64,000 nucleotides of DNA from Anaeromyces robustus (Eukaryota > Neocallimastigomycota > Neocallimastigomycetes > Neocallimastigales > Neocallimastigaceae), in contig MCFG01000005.1 of assembly GCA_002104895.1 (NCBI GenBank), positions 371,001 through 435,000 of the forward strand, given 5' to 3'. The number at the start of each line of letters is the position of its first letter. Within the stretch, counting starts at the first letter, position 1. Positions 27,901 to 49,031 of this stretch are shown here, piece by piece. A model generated the notes under the pieces. It did not search any database, was not told the DNA's origin, and saw only the letters and a program-made list of their open reading frames with translations. The translations under genes were made by a program, and so were the position numbers.

Positions 27901-28880
27901 TAAATATTTGTTTTTGTATAAATTTATAATATCAAATTAAAAAAATATGAATAAATAATATTAATTATTTTATAAACGTTTTATTAATTGCTCTATATAC
28001 CTCCAATATAGTTTATATTTTTTATTGTTACTAAAAATAAACTTATTAAACCTAATATTATTTAATAATATTATCAATTAATGATATAATTATTATTACA
28101 AAAGTATTTGTTTATATTAATTAAATACCTAAATCAGTTTTAAATAATCCATTAGTATTATTAATATTGATATCTTCTAGACTTACATGAACAAAACTAG
28201 TTTTTAAATTGTTTATTCCATATATTAATCTAAAAGAATTTATATATATTAATTATTAATATAAAATATGAAAGAATATTAAATTTAAAAATATTTTTAC
28301 CCTGAATATTTTCCAGTATAGTTTGCAATATTTGTACTTATTTTTTTTTTAAATGTTAATATTTATATTATATTAATTATTAATTATTTATATACAATTA
28401 ATTTTATTTGCTATACATGGTTTATTTTTTATATACTTTTCTATATGAAAAAGACCACTATCTTGCCAAGTTAAAAGTGATGAAATAGTATTATCTAACT
28501 GATGTATATTAATAATTTCTGAATTATTAACTTTAATAGATGGACCATCAACATTTGGATATATAGAATGAATTAATGTTCCTTCTGAATGGTAAACTGT
28601 AATAATATTTAACTTTGAATTACTTTTATATAAATAAATATATATAATAAATAATTCATTATATAAATAAAGATGATAATGAATTTTTTAACAAAAAGCT
28701 TCTCTCTTTCTCTATATATATATATATTTAAATTCTTATTATTTACTTAATAATTAGATCAATATCTCCTTCCGTACTAAAGAGGGAACATGAAGCATTC
28801 TTACCACACTTTATTTTGTTAACATTTATATTATCTATTTCAAAACTAGTTTTACCTTTTAAACTATTATTAATTATTTT

Positions 28881-28923
<43 letters not shown>

Positions 28924-30277
28924 ATGTTAATATATTATAATAAATAAATAATTTCTTTATTTTTATATAATAGCATACTAAGCTAATAAACCCAAATTTT
29001 TTGTAGATATTGGTAAATTTATATTACTAATTTTGGAATTTTTTAAATATAATCTAGTTGTCAAATATAAATTATAATTTACAACACTAAAAATTCCACC
29101 CTATTTAAATAATTTTAAAAAAAATTTTTTTAATTATTTTTATATAATTTATTTCACGTTTTTTTGTGTTTTGTTGTGTGATAATATTGTAAGTATAATG
29201 TATTTATATAATATTAAAATTTATTTTTAAATATATAATTATTATATAATATATATAATATATATACTTTATATAGAGAAGTAGAATTAAGAAATTGAAG
29301 ATTTGAACCATCTAAAATAAAATTCTCATACAAATATATTATTCCAGTATTATATGAGAAGTTATCCAAAAAATTACAATCCTTAATATACAAAAATGAT
29401 AAACCAGCATTTAACACTGAGCTTTTTATTTTATTTTTTTTTTTAATAAGTACCACATAATTTAAAATATCTTTTCATTAATTTTACTATATATAGATTA
29501 ATATTATTAAAAAAGTTTTTTATTAAGATATGCTAACCCATTATGTAAAGATAATCCTTTTATAAAATCAGTCTTATCAAAATACCCAATTGTAAAATAA
29601 GCTTTAATAATTCCACAAGTATATTCTCCTGAAAAATATGAATTTTCAATTTTTAAATTTGATAAATATTGATAGTCATATAAATATGGTAAACTAATTA
29701 TATACTCAGATATAGATTTACTTCCATAAAAAGTTGAATTTCTAATAGTATAATTCCCAAAAGATTCGTAATCTGGTATAATTGAAATTCCATTATATGA
29801 AATTCTTTCTTGAGTATTTTGATATTTGAAATTTTCTAATATCATATTACTTTGATCTTTAAATTTATTTTCGATTATTCCATTGAAATCAACATTGGAT
29901 ATTGTAATTCTAAAACAATTATTAAAATGTAGATTTCCAATATATTTTAAATTATAAATTTCAATAGTATTATAATTATTAAAATTTAAGCCATGAGTCT
30001 CATTTTCAAATTTAAGTTCAATATTTTTTTTCAATCCTGATATTTTTATATTATAATTCAATTCAGAATTTAATATATAATCATCTTTTATAATAAGTGA
30101 TGATGTTAAAATTATACTAGTATTATTATATTTTAGAGCATTTTTAAGTTCATTTTCATTTGAAACTTGAATGTTTTTAAGATATGTTATTTTTGAAAAA
30201 AGTAAAATAAAAAATAAATAAGGTATTAATGAAAAATTTTTATGAATGTAATTAATACAATAATTTATTATTTTCAT
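24923..30277 (-). CDS. Receptor-like protein: signal peptide, parallel beta-helix, EGF-like, class C 7TM (3' part probably damaged)
   Basis: A many-exon gene. Exons 29538-30277, 29268-29421, 28979-29100, 28747-28863, 28437-28622, 28301-28336, 28129-28229, 28001-28030, 27856-27899, 27629-27764, 27137-27484, 26681-27007 and 26416-26573 all close in phase (833 residues). They encode a signal peptide and right-handed beta-helix-type repeats of short Asn-rich strands (as in KIENSYFSGEYTCGIIKAYF), as in pectin-lyase-fold proteins. Then come 26214-26264 and 25994-26123, and 25669-25900 with an EGF-like module (CDYSCNKGICINDNICNC, then GKYC). Exons 25418-25539 and 25268-25323 carry GKYFLVIILIGTIINYI and GFSFIFGSVLVKTLRIYN, typical of class C GPCR helices; 24923-25192 holds two last helices. 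Such receptors are known from gut fungi, where sugar sensing has been suggested. Exons 13/14, the EGF-TM1 linker and the last junction do not close in phase, and helices 4-5 seem missing, so it may be a pseudogene. Confidence 0.72.
28889..28925. repeat. (AAAT)n microsatellite in receptor intron
   Basis: About nine copies of a TAAA tetramer inside the intron between the exons ending at 28979 and starting at 28863. Confidence 0.8.
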
Positions 30278-31591
30278 ATTTATTCTTTTATTTTAAAAGT
30301 TTTTTAAACTTTAAAGAGAAAAAGAATATATATTAAAATAATAATAAAAAATAACAATATGTGTTATAATAATGATAAAAAATAACAATGTGTGTTATAA
30401 TAATGATAAAAAATAACAATGTGTATTTTAATAATGATAAAAAATAATAGTAATGTGTGTTATAATAATGGTAAAATAATAATAATATAGAGTATTAATT
30501 ATAAGATGGAATAACTTTTTAAAATATATGTATATATTTTAATTCGCATTGCATAATAAAATAAAATAAAATATAAATATTCATATTATAAAATTTATAA
30601 TTGCTTATATATAAATTATATTTTATTATCTAATATTAAGTTATTAAGCTTTAAATAAAAAAAACAATATTGAAAATATTAAAAATTTTTTGTGAAACAT
30701 AAGATCATTTAAGATCATTTATAATTAAATAAAAATGAATAAGATAAACTTTATTTATATTTTTTTTTATGATATCTTTGTTTAACTAATTTTTCCATCT
30801 CTTAACATTATAAACTTTTCAAATAAAATTTTGTAGTTTATGATAAAAAAGGTTTAATATAGAATTTTTATCCTTTATAATAATAAAAAAATAAGTTATG
30901 TATAATAAAAAGGATTTAAATCCTTTTTATTGATACAAAAATCATCATATTGTTCTTTTTCAACCTTAGTATTAGATTGATTAAATCAAATTTTTTTTAA
31001 AAAATATAAAAGTTTCTTTAATCTTTAAGTACTTTTCATTTCAATATTATGATTTTTTAAAGTATATGATTTATATATTTAATAAATAAAGTAAATGATT
31101 ATACTTAAAATAGTAAACCTACCATATAAAAAAATTATTTAATTTATTTAATCTTTATTATTTATTATTGTATAAAAAATTTTTTCTTATGAAACTTAAT
31201 TTTTATTATATATTTATTAAATAAAATTAATATTATAAAATTTATTTTTTTATAACTAAAATGTAATATATATACTATAATATTATGTATTTTAATGTAT
31301 TTAATTTTTTAGTATATATTTATTAAATAAAATTTTTACAATAATATAAGGTTATTAGTTTTATTTAATTATTAGTATTATTTATTACATATAACTTTAT
31401 GAAATTTAATTTCTTTTTGATTTATACTTTGCAAGATTAAAAGAATTTTAATTAATTATCTTTATTTTTAATATATGGAATAAAAATTATATATTTATTC
31501 ATTTTCAATTAAATAGAATTAAATTAAAATTTAAAATACCTCAACTTTATTTTATGAATTTTGTAAATCATTATACAATTTTTAAATAATA
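30278..31591. other. Divergent intergenic region, receptor / MCM10
   Basis: A 1.3-kb spacer between two divergent genes, so both promoters lie here. It holds a tandem repeat at 30343-30474 and otherwise undistinguished A/T-rich DNA. Confidence 0.65.
30343..30474. repeat. About four tandem copies of a ~32-35-bp unit
   Basis: The unit is close to ATAAAAAATAACAATGTGTG followed by TTATAATAATG, repeated from about 30343 to 30474 with small indels. It lies just upstream of the receptor start codon. Confidence 0.75.
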
Positions 31592-34770
<3,179 letters not shown>

Positions 34771-36258
34771 TTAAAAGATATACATAAAAAATTAATGAAT
34801 ATTTAAACATAATTATTTATTAACAATATATATATATATTTAATAATTTCATTTATTTATTTATTTGTTTATATATTATTTATTTATTTATTTATTTATT
34901 TTTAAATATTATTTAAATAAAATTAATTTTTTTTTTAGATGTAGCATTATATTATCTATATAAATTTGTTTTAAGATATTAGTATTTCTTTTTTATATAT
35001 TTTTTAATAAACCTGTCAACTTTTTCTTTAAGGAGTTTATTAATTTCTTAATTCATAAATAATTTATACTATTAACATTTTATAAATAATATTTATATAA
35101 ATTTTAATTAATATTAATTTTGAAAAAAAAATAGAGTTTTCCACACATAATAAGAGAAAAAATTTAATAATTAAAAATATTCCTTTTTTAATTATATAAT
35201 ATATTATAAAATACTGTTAATATATTACAATATATATAATAATATTTTTCAATTCAAATGTTAAAATTTTCAAATAAAAAAGTTTATTTAATATTGAAAG
35301 ATAAAATAATAAAAAATTAAAATTAAACTTTTTTAAATTAATTATTGGTTTAATGATATATAAATAATTATAATTAATGTATATATAAATTTTTTATTTT
35401 CTTTTTTGAAGAAAAATTTTAAAATTATATTGAATTTATTTTTTTAATATAAAATACTAAAAATGAATTTTCATTTTTTATATTTCATATGAAATAAAAA
35501 AAAATACAATTTAATGTCTTTTTTCTGTTTTTTTTTTTTTTTTTTTTAAAAAATAAAAAAAAAAAGTTAATTAATACTAACCTTTTATTATTATATATTT
35601 GTATTCTAAAAATATAATAAGGCGTTATAACTATATAAACTCATATGATTTAATTGAATTTCTTACTGAAATGTTTTTATTCTCCCATAATTTTTAATTT
35701 TATTTTATTTGTATTAACATTTTTTTAAAAAAAATAAAAAAATAAAATAAGATAAAAAGAAATATTATATTATTAATATTATTTTTAAATTATAATATTA
35801 TAAATAAAGACTTGAATTCAATGAATTATTAATAAAACTATATCAATAAAATATGTTAGCCATTGTTGCTTATTACAAAATAGTTTTGAAATTTTTATTT
35901 AGTAAAATAAGAAATAAAGAAATAAAAGCAAAAAAATAATTTAATAGTAATTATATATATACTTTGATATCATTATTAATATAATCCATTCATTTTTCTA
36001 ATAATATAATAATTTATAATAAAGATTTAAATAATTGAACAATTAAAAGTTTAATAATTAAATCATTCATTCATGATTTAACATTTAATAAATTCTATTG
36101 GAAAATTTAATTCAATATAATAATATATTATTGTATATTATTTATTATATTATAATATTATATATTACTTTTATATATAATTTAAATTAAATTCGAAATT
36201 TATAATTAAAAAGAGAACGATCTAAAAGGCACTTTTAAACTTTTTTCTTTTAAAAAAC

Positions 36259-36289
<31 letters not shown>

Positions 36290-36394
36290 GAAATAAAAAA
36301 TTATTGATTAAATAAAATAAAATAAAATAAAATAAAATAAAATAAAATATATTATTATAAATAAAAAATAAAATAAAAATAAAATATAAATAAA

Positions 36395-36425
<31 letters not shown>

Positions 36426-36616
36426 TAAACAAGAAAAAAATAAATAAATTTAATATTTATAATAATTATTTTTTATTAATATAATAAAACAATAAATATA
36501 CATTAATAATAATAATTATAATTATATTAATAAAAGCATTCTTTTAGCCTTTCGATAAATAATAATTCTATTTCATTTTAAATTTAGAAGTAACATAAAA
36601 TATAAAAATTTACATT
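34771..36616. other. Intergenic A/T-rich region
   Basis: About 1.85 kb with homopolymers and AAAAT arrays (36311-36348), and no recognisable gene or RNA. It should contain the promoter of the C2-EML gene. Confidence 0.65.
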
Positions 36617-41599
<4,983 letters not shown>

Positions 41600-41651
41600 A
41601 TTTAAACTTTTAAAATAATAATAATATTAATATTAATAATAATAATAATAT

Positions 41652-41688
<37 letters not shown>

Positions 41689-42290
41689 AATGATATAATA
41701 TATATATACAAAATACAAAAGATAAAAAGAAAAAGAAAAATCTTATAATATATATATATATTAATAATTTCAAAAATAAAAATCAAACTAAATAATTAAT
41801 AGAGAGATTTATAATTAGTAAAAATAATAATTATATAAATACATTATTGTTATTATTATCATTTTTATTTTTCATATATTGGATGTATATTTTAATATTT
41901 TAATATGTTATATTTACATATATATTTCATAATAAAAAAATAAATTAATTATTAAAATAATAAAGTAAAAATAAATAATTAAAAATAAACAATGAAAAAT
42001 AAATAATAATAAATATTTATATTTATTATTCATTATTATAGTATTATATATATTTATTTTATATATTTTTTATTATTGTATATAAATACATAAATAATAA
42101 AAAGTTGTTATACTGATAAATCTGAAAATTTTTATTTATTGATGAAAAAATTATATATAGTTTCCAAATATATGGTTATTAAATTATATTTTTTTTAATA
42201 GTAAAAATGTTATTTATATTTCATTCACTAAGATTTTCCAAATGTATGGTTATTAAAATTATATTTTTTTTAATAGTAAAAAAATGTTAT
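41600..42290. other. Convergent intergenic region between EML and MORN genes
   Basis: Short A/T-rich spacer with an AAT/ATG-rich patch (41620-41695) after the EML stop and most of a tandem duplication (42161-42309) that reaches the last codons of the MORN gene. Confidence 0.65.
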
Positions 42291-42309
42291 TTATATTTCA
42301 TTAACTAAT
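42161..42309. repeat. ~74-bp tandem duplication at the 3' end of the MORN gene
   Basis: Copies 42161-42233 and 42235-42309 share TTTCCAAATATATGGTTATT, a T-run, AATAGTAAAAATGTTATTTA and TATTTCATT with few differences. The right copy includes the stop and last codons of the MORN protein (complement of TTAACTAATGA); the left copy lies in the 3' UTR. Confidence 0.85.
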
Positions 42310-43167
42310 GAATCGCTTTTTCCATTAATAAATAAACCTATCCACACTTCCTTATTTTTATCATAATATTTACCAGGTCCATTCATTCTATATATATATA
42401 AATAATATATTAATATATGTATATATTAATCTTATATTTTTATGCAATTATAAAATATATATATTATTATTAATTATTATTATTATTCTGTCTTATTAAA
42501 AACAATAAATAAATAATAACTTATTTTCAAGCCATTCTCCTACATAATATGAACCATCTGACCATCTATATGTCCCAGTTCCATTGTATTGATTATTTAG
42601 CCATTCCCCTTCATATGAATTTCCATTAGCATATTCAATTTTACCTTATATATATATATATATTATTTTTTAATATATATAATATTAAAAATTAAGTAAA
42701 TAAATAAAAGAAGAAAAAAATTGTTATACCTTTTCCACTAATTTCATCATTAATCCATTCCCCTTCATAGGTTGATTGATTAGCTAGTGATACAAATTTT
42801 CCATGACCTGACCTTACAATTTTACCATTTTCAGATTCTTTATAATCACCCTCTTTTTTTTAAATAAATACTATATTATTATTAGGAGTAATATAGGAAA
42901 AAAATTTTTTCTTAATATCTTACCATATGTTGATCCGTCGGGAAATATAAAAGTATTTGTTTTTATCACTGAATAATATATAATATATATAATAAATATA
43001 AAATAAATGCTTTAATATTTGATTTTAATATATCAAAAAACTTTTTATTAATACAGTTTTATTTTTTTTTTATTTATTAATAATCAATAATATTATTGAT
43101 TATATATACCAGATTCTTGTCTTGAATTTGTTTTTTTTTTATTATTCTCTTTATTATTTTTAACCAT
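42291..43167 (-). CDS. MORN-repeat protein
   Basis: Five small exons (43110-43167, 42924-42968, 42730-42852, 42521-42644, 42291-42387) close in phase and give 148 residues. The N-terminus is basic (MVKNNKENNKKKTNSR). Then come consecutive MORN repeats of about 23 residues with the YxGxW pattern: FPDGSTYEGDYKES, NQSTYEGEWINDEISGKG, NGNSYEGEWLNNQYNGTGTY and DGSYYVGEWLENKMNGPGKY. MORN repeats form a beta-meander that binds phospholipid or protein partners; short MORN proteins are common in ciliary and membrane-linked complexes. No kinase or SET domain is attached. The family is sure, the specific role is not; a zoospore flagellum function is inference only. Confidence 0.88.
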
Positions 43168-43672
43168 TTTATTATGTAATTATTAAATTATTTTTTAATT
43201 ATTTTTTTATATATTAAAAATAAAATGTGGATTGTTCTTTTTTATTTATATTAATATTTTAATTATTTAAAAGTTTAATAACTTTAATAATTATTCTATT
43301 TAAAATAATTATTTATTTATAATATTTATTTACTTATTTAATTATTTATATATATATTTATTTACTTATTTAATTATTTATATATATAAATTTATTTAGT
43401 TATATATTTATATATTTATTAAAAAAATTTTGTTTTATTGGTTATGTTTATTTAATATTTAAATTGTTCTGTCAAATACTATTTTTTTTTTTTTTTTTTT
43501 GAATAAATTATTTACTTTTTATATTTTGTCATAACTATCATTTAAATGTAAATTCAAAATGTCTCATTTATAAAAATAAAGAATAAAAAAAAAAAAAAAT
43601 AAGTTTTAATTACAGATTTGAATTATAAGTTAATTTTCAAAATAAAAAAAAAATAATAAAAAGAATTCTAAT
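43168..43672. promoter_or_regulatory. Divergent promoter region, MORN protein / Cys-rich membrane protein
   Basis: A 505-bp A/T-rich spacer between two divergent start codons. It contains short direct repeats such as TATTTACTTATTTAATTATT (about 43326 and 43358). No defined element can be named. Confidence 0.4.
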
Positions 43673-44805
43673 ATGATAAATTTATATGTATATATCTTAT
43701 ATTTTATATTCATTTCAAATACAATATTTTGTTTTTCTATAGAAGAAAAATGCCTTGATAATGTATCAAAAAAATATTTATATAAATCTCCATATACAAT
43801 GGAGCAAATTAAAAATTTTCAAATGTATTATTTTAAATTTTATTATTCAATATTAATTGATATATAAATAAATTGTTTCATTTTCATTATTATTAAAAAA
43901 CTTTAATTATATGTTTTTTATGTTTATTTAATTACTATAAAATGAAATAATAAATAGCAAAATTAATATAATAGAATTAAATAAAATAAAATGAAATAAT
44001 AAATTAAAGATTAGTTATTAATTTTATTTTATATTATTATATTTATATATATATATATATATATATTTGATTTTTCAATTTTACTTTTATAAGAACAAAA
44101 TGTGAAACTAATGAAGATTGTCCAGAATATAGTAATGGTTGTTATATTCCTGAAGGAAATGGTACAGGATTATGCAATATTTATTTTATATGCCATAATA
44201 AAGAAAATGAAAATTGTTATATATTAAATGAAAAGGAATATATAAATAAGTCTTGTATTGACAATGAAGAACTGAAATTCAATTTGTTTGGTTATAATTA
44301 TTTAATAGAAAATACACAGGTGTTTCGATATCCTTATTATAAAATAACAAATGAAACACAAGAAAATATGATTCTTACTTCTTGTGAAAAAAATAATATA
44401 ATAAATTATAAATGTAAGTCAGATTTTTGTTTCAGAAATAATGATTGTTATTCAAAAAAATGTTATTTAGGTAATTGCCAAACTGATAATAATTACAAAA
44501 GTAATATATGTTCATTATTTGCTTACCAGATAAATAATATAGATGTTAATTATACGATTACTTGCAAATATTCTAAACAAGAAGAATGTAACAGTAGTAC
44601 CCAATGTACTTCAGAAATATGTGATATAAAATCAATGATATGTGTTGATGAAAATGAAGAAGAACAATTCCAAGAAATAGAAAAAGATGAAATTTTTGGT
44701 ATACCATCTTTTATATTTGTCATTTTAATGATTTTATTATTTATTGCTATGTGTTTATGTTTATGTAGACCTAAAAAACAACCTACACGCCTTAGATTAG
44801 AATAA
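43673..44805 (+). CDS. Secreted Cys-rich type I membrane protein
   Basis: Two exons (43673-43824 and 44094-44805) join in phase to 287 residues. A signal peptide is clear (MINLYVYILYFIFISNTIFC, cleavage near residue 22). The ectodomain is rich in Cys and N-glycosylation sequons, with spaced Cys patterns such as CETNEDCPEYSNGCY, CRS-like blocks DFCFRNNDCYSKKCYLGNC and ECNSSTQCTSEICD. A single transmembrane helix follows (IPSFIFVILMILLFIAMCLC), then a short basic tail (RPKKQPTRLRLE). The pattern of short C-x(4-6)-C units resembles EGF-like or Dickkopf-like disulfide modules. I recognise it only as a surface-protein type common in gut fungi; the ligand is unknown. Upstream it shares a divergent promoter region with the MORN gene. 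Confidence 0.8.
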
Positions 44806-45013
44806 ATTATAAAAATGAAATTTTAAAATTTTATATATTAATATTAATAAAAAAATAAAATATCATTACATCATTAAATAACAAATTGGTGAAGCAAGAA
44901 TAATAATTATAATAGTAAATAATTTAAAATAGTTTTAGTATATACTTTTAATTTCTTATCTATTAATTTTTTTTATTAATATAAACTTATTGTTATAATA
45001 TTAAATCATATTC

Positions 45014-45058
<45 letters not shown>

Positions 45059-45407
45059 TGTAAAATGTAAAATGTAAAATGTAAAATGTAAAATGTAAAA
45101 TGTAAAATGTAAAATGTAAAATGTAAAATGTAAAATGAATATAAATAAATAGAAAACTCTACAACTAAAAGTAGATTTTTATAAATAAAATAATTAAAAA
45201 ATAAAAAGATTACAAAATACATAAAAAATAAGTATTTCTGTTCTTATAGATTAATTTATTCATTTTTTTTTTTTTTTTTTTTTTTTTTTTATTATTTTTA
45301 AATATTATATAATACACATGTTATGTAATAATATCTCGTTGCATATAAGCAAATATATTTAAAACTTAAATAAATACCTATAATTATTAAATTCAAATAT
45401 ATATATT
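44806..45407. other. Intergenic region with 7-bp tandem array
   Basis: Convergent spacer holding an AAT array (45018-45055), about eleven copies of GTAAAAT (45058-45137) and a 31-nt T run (45263-45292). No gene is seen. Confidence 0.75.
45058..45137. repeat. (GTAAAAT)n heptamer tandem repeat
   Basis: About eleven perfect copies of the heptamer. Because seven is not a multiple of three, it opens frames on both strands with a 7-residue period, which are not genes. Confidence 0.92.
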
Positions 45408-45660
45408 TTATATTTTAATAACTGCTTCTACAGTTTGATTATCAATTAAAACATCGTTTATTAAATCTTTTTCATATAAAATTTGGTCATTATCTACTTT
45501 AAAATATCTAATGTGGACTTTTACGTTATTTATTTCAAAATATCTTTTTTCTGCTTCTTTTATTAACCATTCAATAGTTTCATTAGTAGGACAGGGTATT
45601 AAAAGTTTATCTTTTCCAAAATTAACACAAATTCTAACTTTATTTGTTAACTACAATGAA

Positions 45661-45694
<34 letters not shown>

Positions 45695-48600
45695 TTTATA
45701 CATTATTATCTTTATCTTATTAAAAATTAATAATATTTATTAATAATGATTGATATTTAAAAACTTACCATTGGGGGTATATAACCATGAAAATTTTCTT
45801 TCGAATTGAATTTTTTGGTATCAATTGTATTATCTTTAATATATATATTATATTTGATTAAAATCATTTAAAAAAAAAAATAAAATAATTATATTTAAAA
45901 CTTTAAATATTTATATTACCTATATTTACAAAATCTAATGGTTTTGGTAAATCTGCTATACTACTACTACTATTACTACTACTACTAAATAAACAAATAT
46001 AATATAAATAAATATAAATATTAATAATAATATAAATATAAATATAAATATAAATATTAATACTATTATTAAAAAATCTTTCATATACATACTCGCTATC
46101 GATATTATCAATATTTTCAAAATAATTTTGATCAGGTATCTTTTGTAAATTTCTAAAATAAATTATTGTAGAGATAATAATAAATATATAATTTATATAA
46201 TTATAAATTAATAATATAAATATTATTGATATGTATATGTATTTACCCTTCATGATATGTTTTTCTTTTCTTTAGTTTTTTTAATTCTTTATTAAATTCT
46301 TTAAAATTAGGATTATAATTACGACGTCCATCATCCTCATCATTAGAGGAAGATGAAGATAGTACATAACTTATTTTTCTTCTTCTATGTAACTGTTTTT
46401 TATTTATTAAATCTTCCTCTTCTCCTTCTTCACTCTTGAAATATTCTTCATCATTATCTTCTTCTTTTAAATTTCCTTTGGTATTTTCTTTTTTTACCAC
46501 CATTTTATTTCTTGAATATATTTCTTCAAAACTATCATCACTGATATTTCCTTTATTTTCCTCTTTACATACAACTTCTGATATTGCATCTTGACTTTTT
46601 ATTAAAGAAATTTCATCTTCTCTTTCTGAACTATATAAAGAAGGATCATTAATAGATGACTTTTTATAAAAAAAAAAAAATAAAATAAAAATTTTTTATA
46701 TTATTAGTAATTATTTATTATACAAACAAAATATATTTTTTAATTTACATAAATTCATATTTAAATTACATTATTCTTACCTCAGTATTTGGAAAAGACA
46801 ACATATTTAAACGTTCTTGAGCCTCCTTAGCTTTTACTTGTAAATTATAAAGTCTATGAATTCTAACTAAATTAGTTAAAGCATTATACAATCCTTCATT
46901 ATCTTGTATTGATTTTCGTATAGTAATCTCATTTTCCAAGGTTCTTTCAATTTCATCATGACTCTAAATATTATTATTATCATTATTATCATCATTATTA
47001 TTATTATTATCTTAATGTATTGTATATTATATATTATATATATTAAAATTATTTATACAATATTTTATTTTTATTAAAAATTTTGATTTCGTACTTTTTT
47101 TAGATTTTCTTGAGAAATTGCTAATTGTTTATAAAAGTCGGCTTTCATTGCTAATGAACCATTAAACTTTCTTTCTAAATAATGTAGGAATTTATATCCT
47201 TTATCATATATTTTATTTTCATTATAGAAAGTTCCTAATATTTTACAAAAGAAAACATATAAAAAATAAATATTTAATTAAATAATATTAATATATATAT
47301 AATAAAATCAAAAAATAACATTATATATATATAATATTATTAATCATATGATTAAATATATATATATACCACACAAAAGAAGTAATTCACTTAATTCATG
47401 TTTTAAATTTGGTATATTCTCACATAAATAAAGCATTCTTTTAAAATTCTTGGAAACAGATGATCTATAGCCTAAAAACCTTTACATATAATTATTATAA
47501 ATAAATATTTAGTTGCAAATTCTGTCAATTGTTTATACTTAATATTTATATACTTACATTAAAGTTTGATTTAATGCCTTCATTATTTTAAATTCATTAA
47601 TACAATCTTTTTTCTGAACAGCAATTTTTAATTTATTTTCTAGTTCTAATTTCTTTTTATTTTCTTCAATTGTTTGTTTCATTTCTTCTAATAATAACTT
47701 TATATAAATAATTATTGAAATAAAATAATAAATTTAATATATATAATTTTTTATCAAAAAAAAAAAATACTTTATATACAATTTCATATTAAAATATTCA
47801 TATCAATACAATATTACTTACTTTCGATTTCTCTATATGATCATTAAGATTTAAATCCTTTACCAATACTTATTTTTATATATAATTATAATTAATTGAA
47901 AAATAGCAATAATTAAATATATATATTATAAAAAAAATAATAATAATTAAAATAACTATAATACTGTTAAAAATTAAATTATATATTATATATAAAAATT
48001 AAAAATATTTACAATAATATTCATTAAAATTTGTTAATGCCTCATCATACATATGTAAACTTTTATAGCATAAGCCTTTAAAAACAAAAAAAAGTATATA
48101 TATTAATTATTATTGTATTTATTAATAATAAAGAAATAACGATTATAATTATATTTTTATACTATACCAATGTCACAATAGCATTGTGCTTTTTCCAAAT
48201 GCAATTTCATCTCATTACACATTTTTAAATTATCACTATAACACTAAATATAGCAGTTATTATATTATAAATAAAAAATTTTTAGAAATTTATCTATAAT
48301 GCCATTATTTGCTTATTTTAATAGTAAAACTTACTTTTAATGCATTTTTATAGTCTTTATTATTAAAATAATAATACCCAAAATTTTCACAAATCAATCT
48401 TAAATTTTCTTTATCACCTTAAGATATAAAAAATATAATTAAATTTTGTAAGATTTTTAAAATATATATTAATTATTATAAATATGTACATAGAATATAA
48501 AGTACCAATTTCAACAGATATTTTATGTGAAGCTTCAAAAGCTTTTCCTGCTTTCTTATGGTCATCAAGATGTATATTCCAAATAATGCCTAAATTTAAT

Positions 48601-48993
48601 AAAGTTTCAGCATATAATTTTTTTGTCTCTCTTCCTGTATCTTTTAATTTTTCTAATGCTGTTTTACAATTTAGAAAGTTTTCCACAGAATATTTATAAT
48701 AATTCTTATCACTTTCTAATTCCCTGAAAATATAAAAATGAATATGGTATATGAATATAAATTTTTTATAGATAATTATATTTAGAATTTATTCATTCAA
48801 TTATTATTATTATTATTATTATATAATTTAAGTCAATTTAATAAATTAAATACCCTAATTCTAAATAAACCAGCCCAATAGCAAAATACTCTCTTGGTAT
48901 ATCATGCTATTTTAAATTATATTGGTAAATTTATAAATAACAAATACATATATAAATATATGTTAGTATAATATGAAAATATATATATATACT

Positions 48994-49031
<38 letters not shown>

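Noticed and set aside
45001-45222. Minus-strand frame with HFTFYIL repeats
   Set aside because: It arises from the GTAAAAT heptamer array; composition is that of intergenic DNA.
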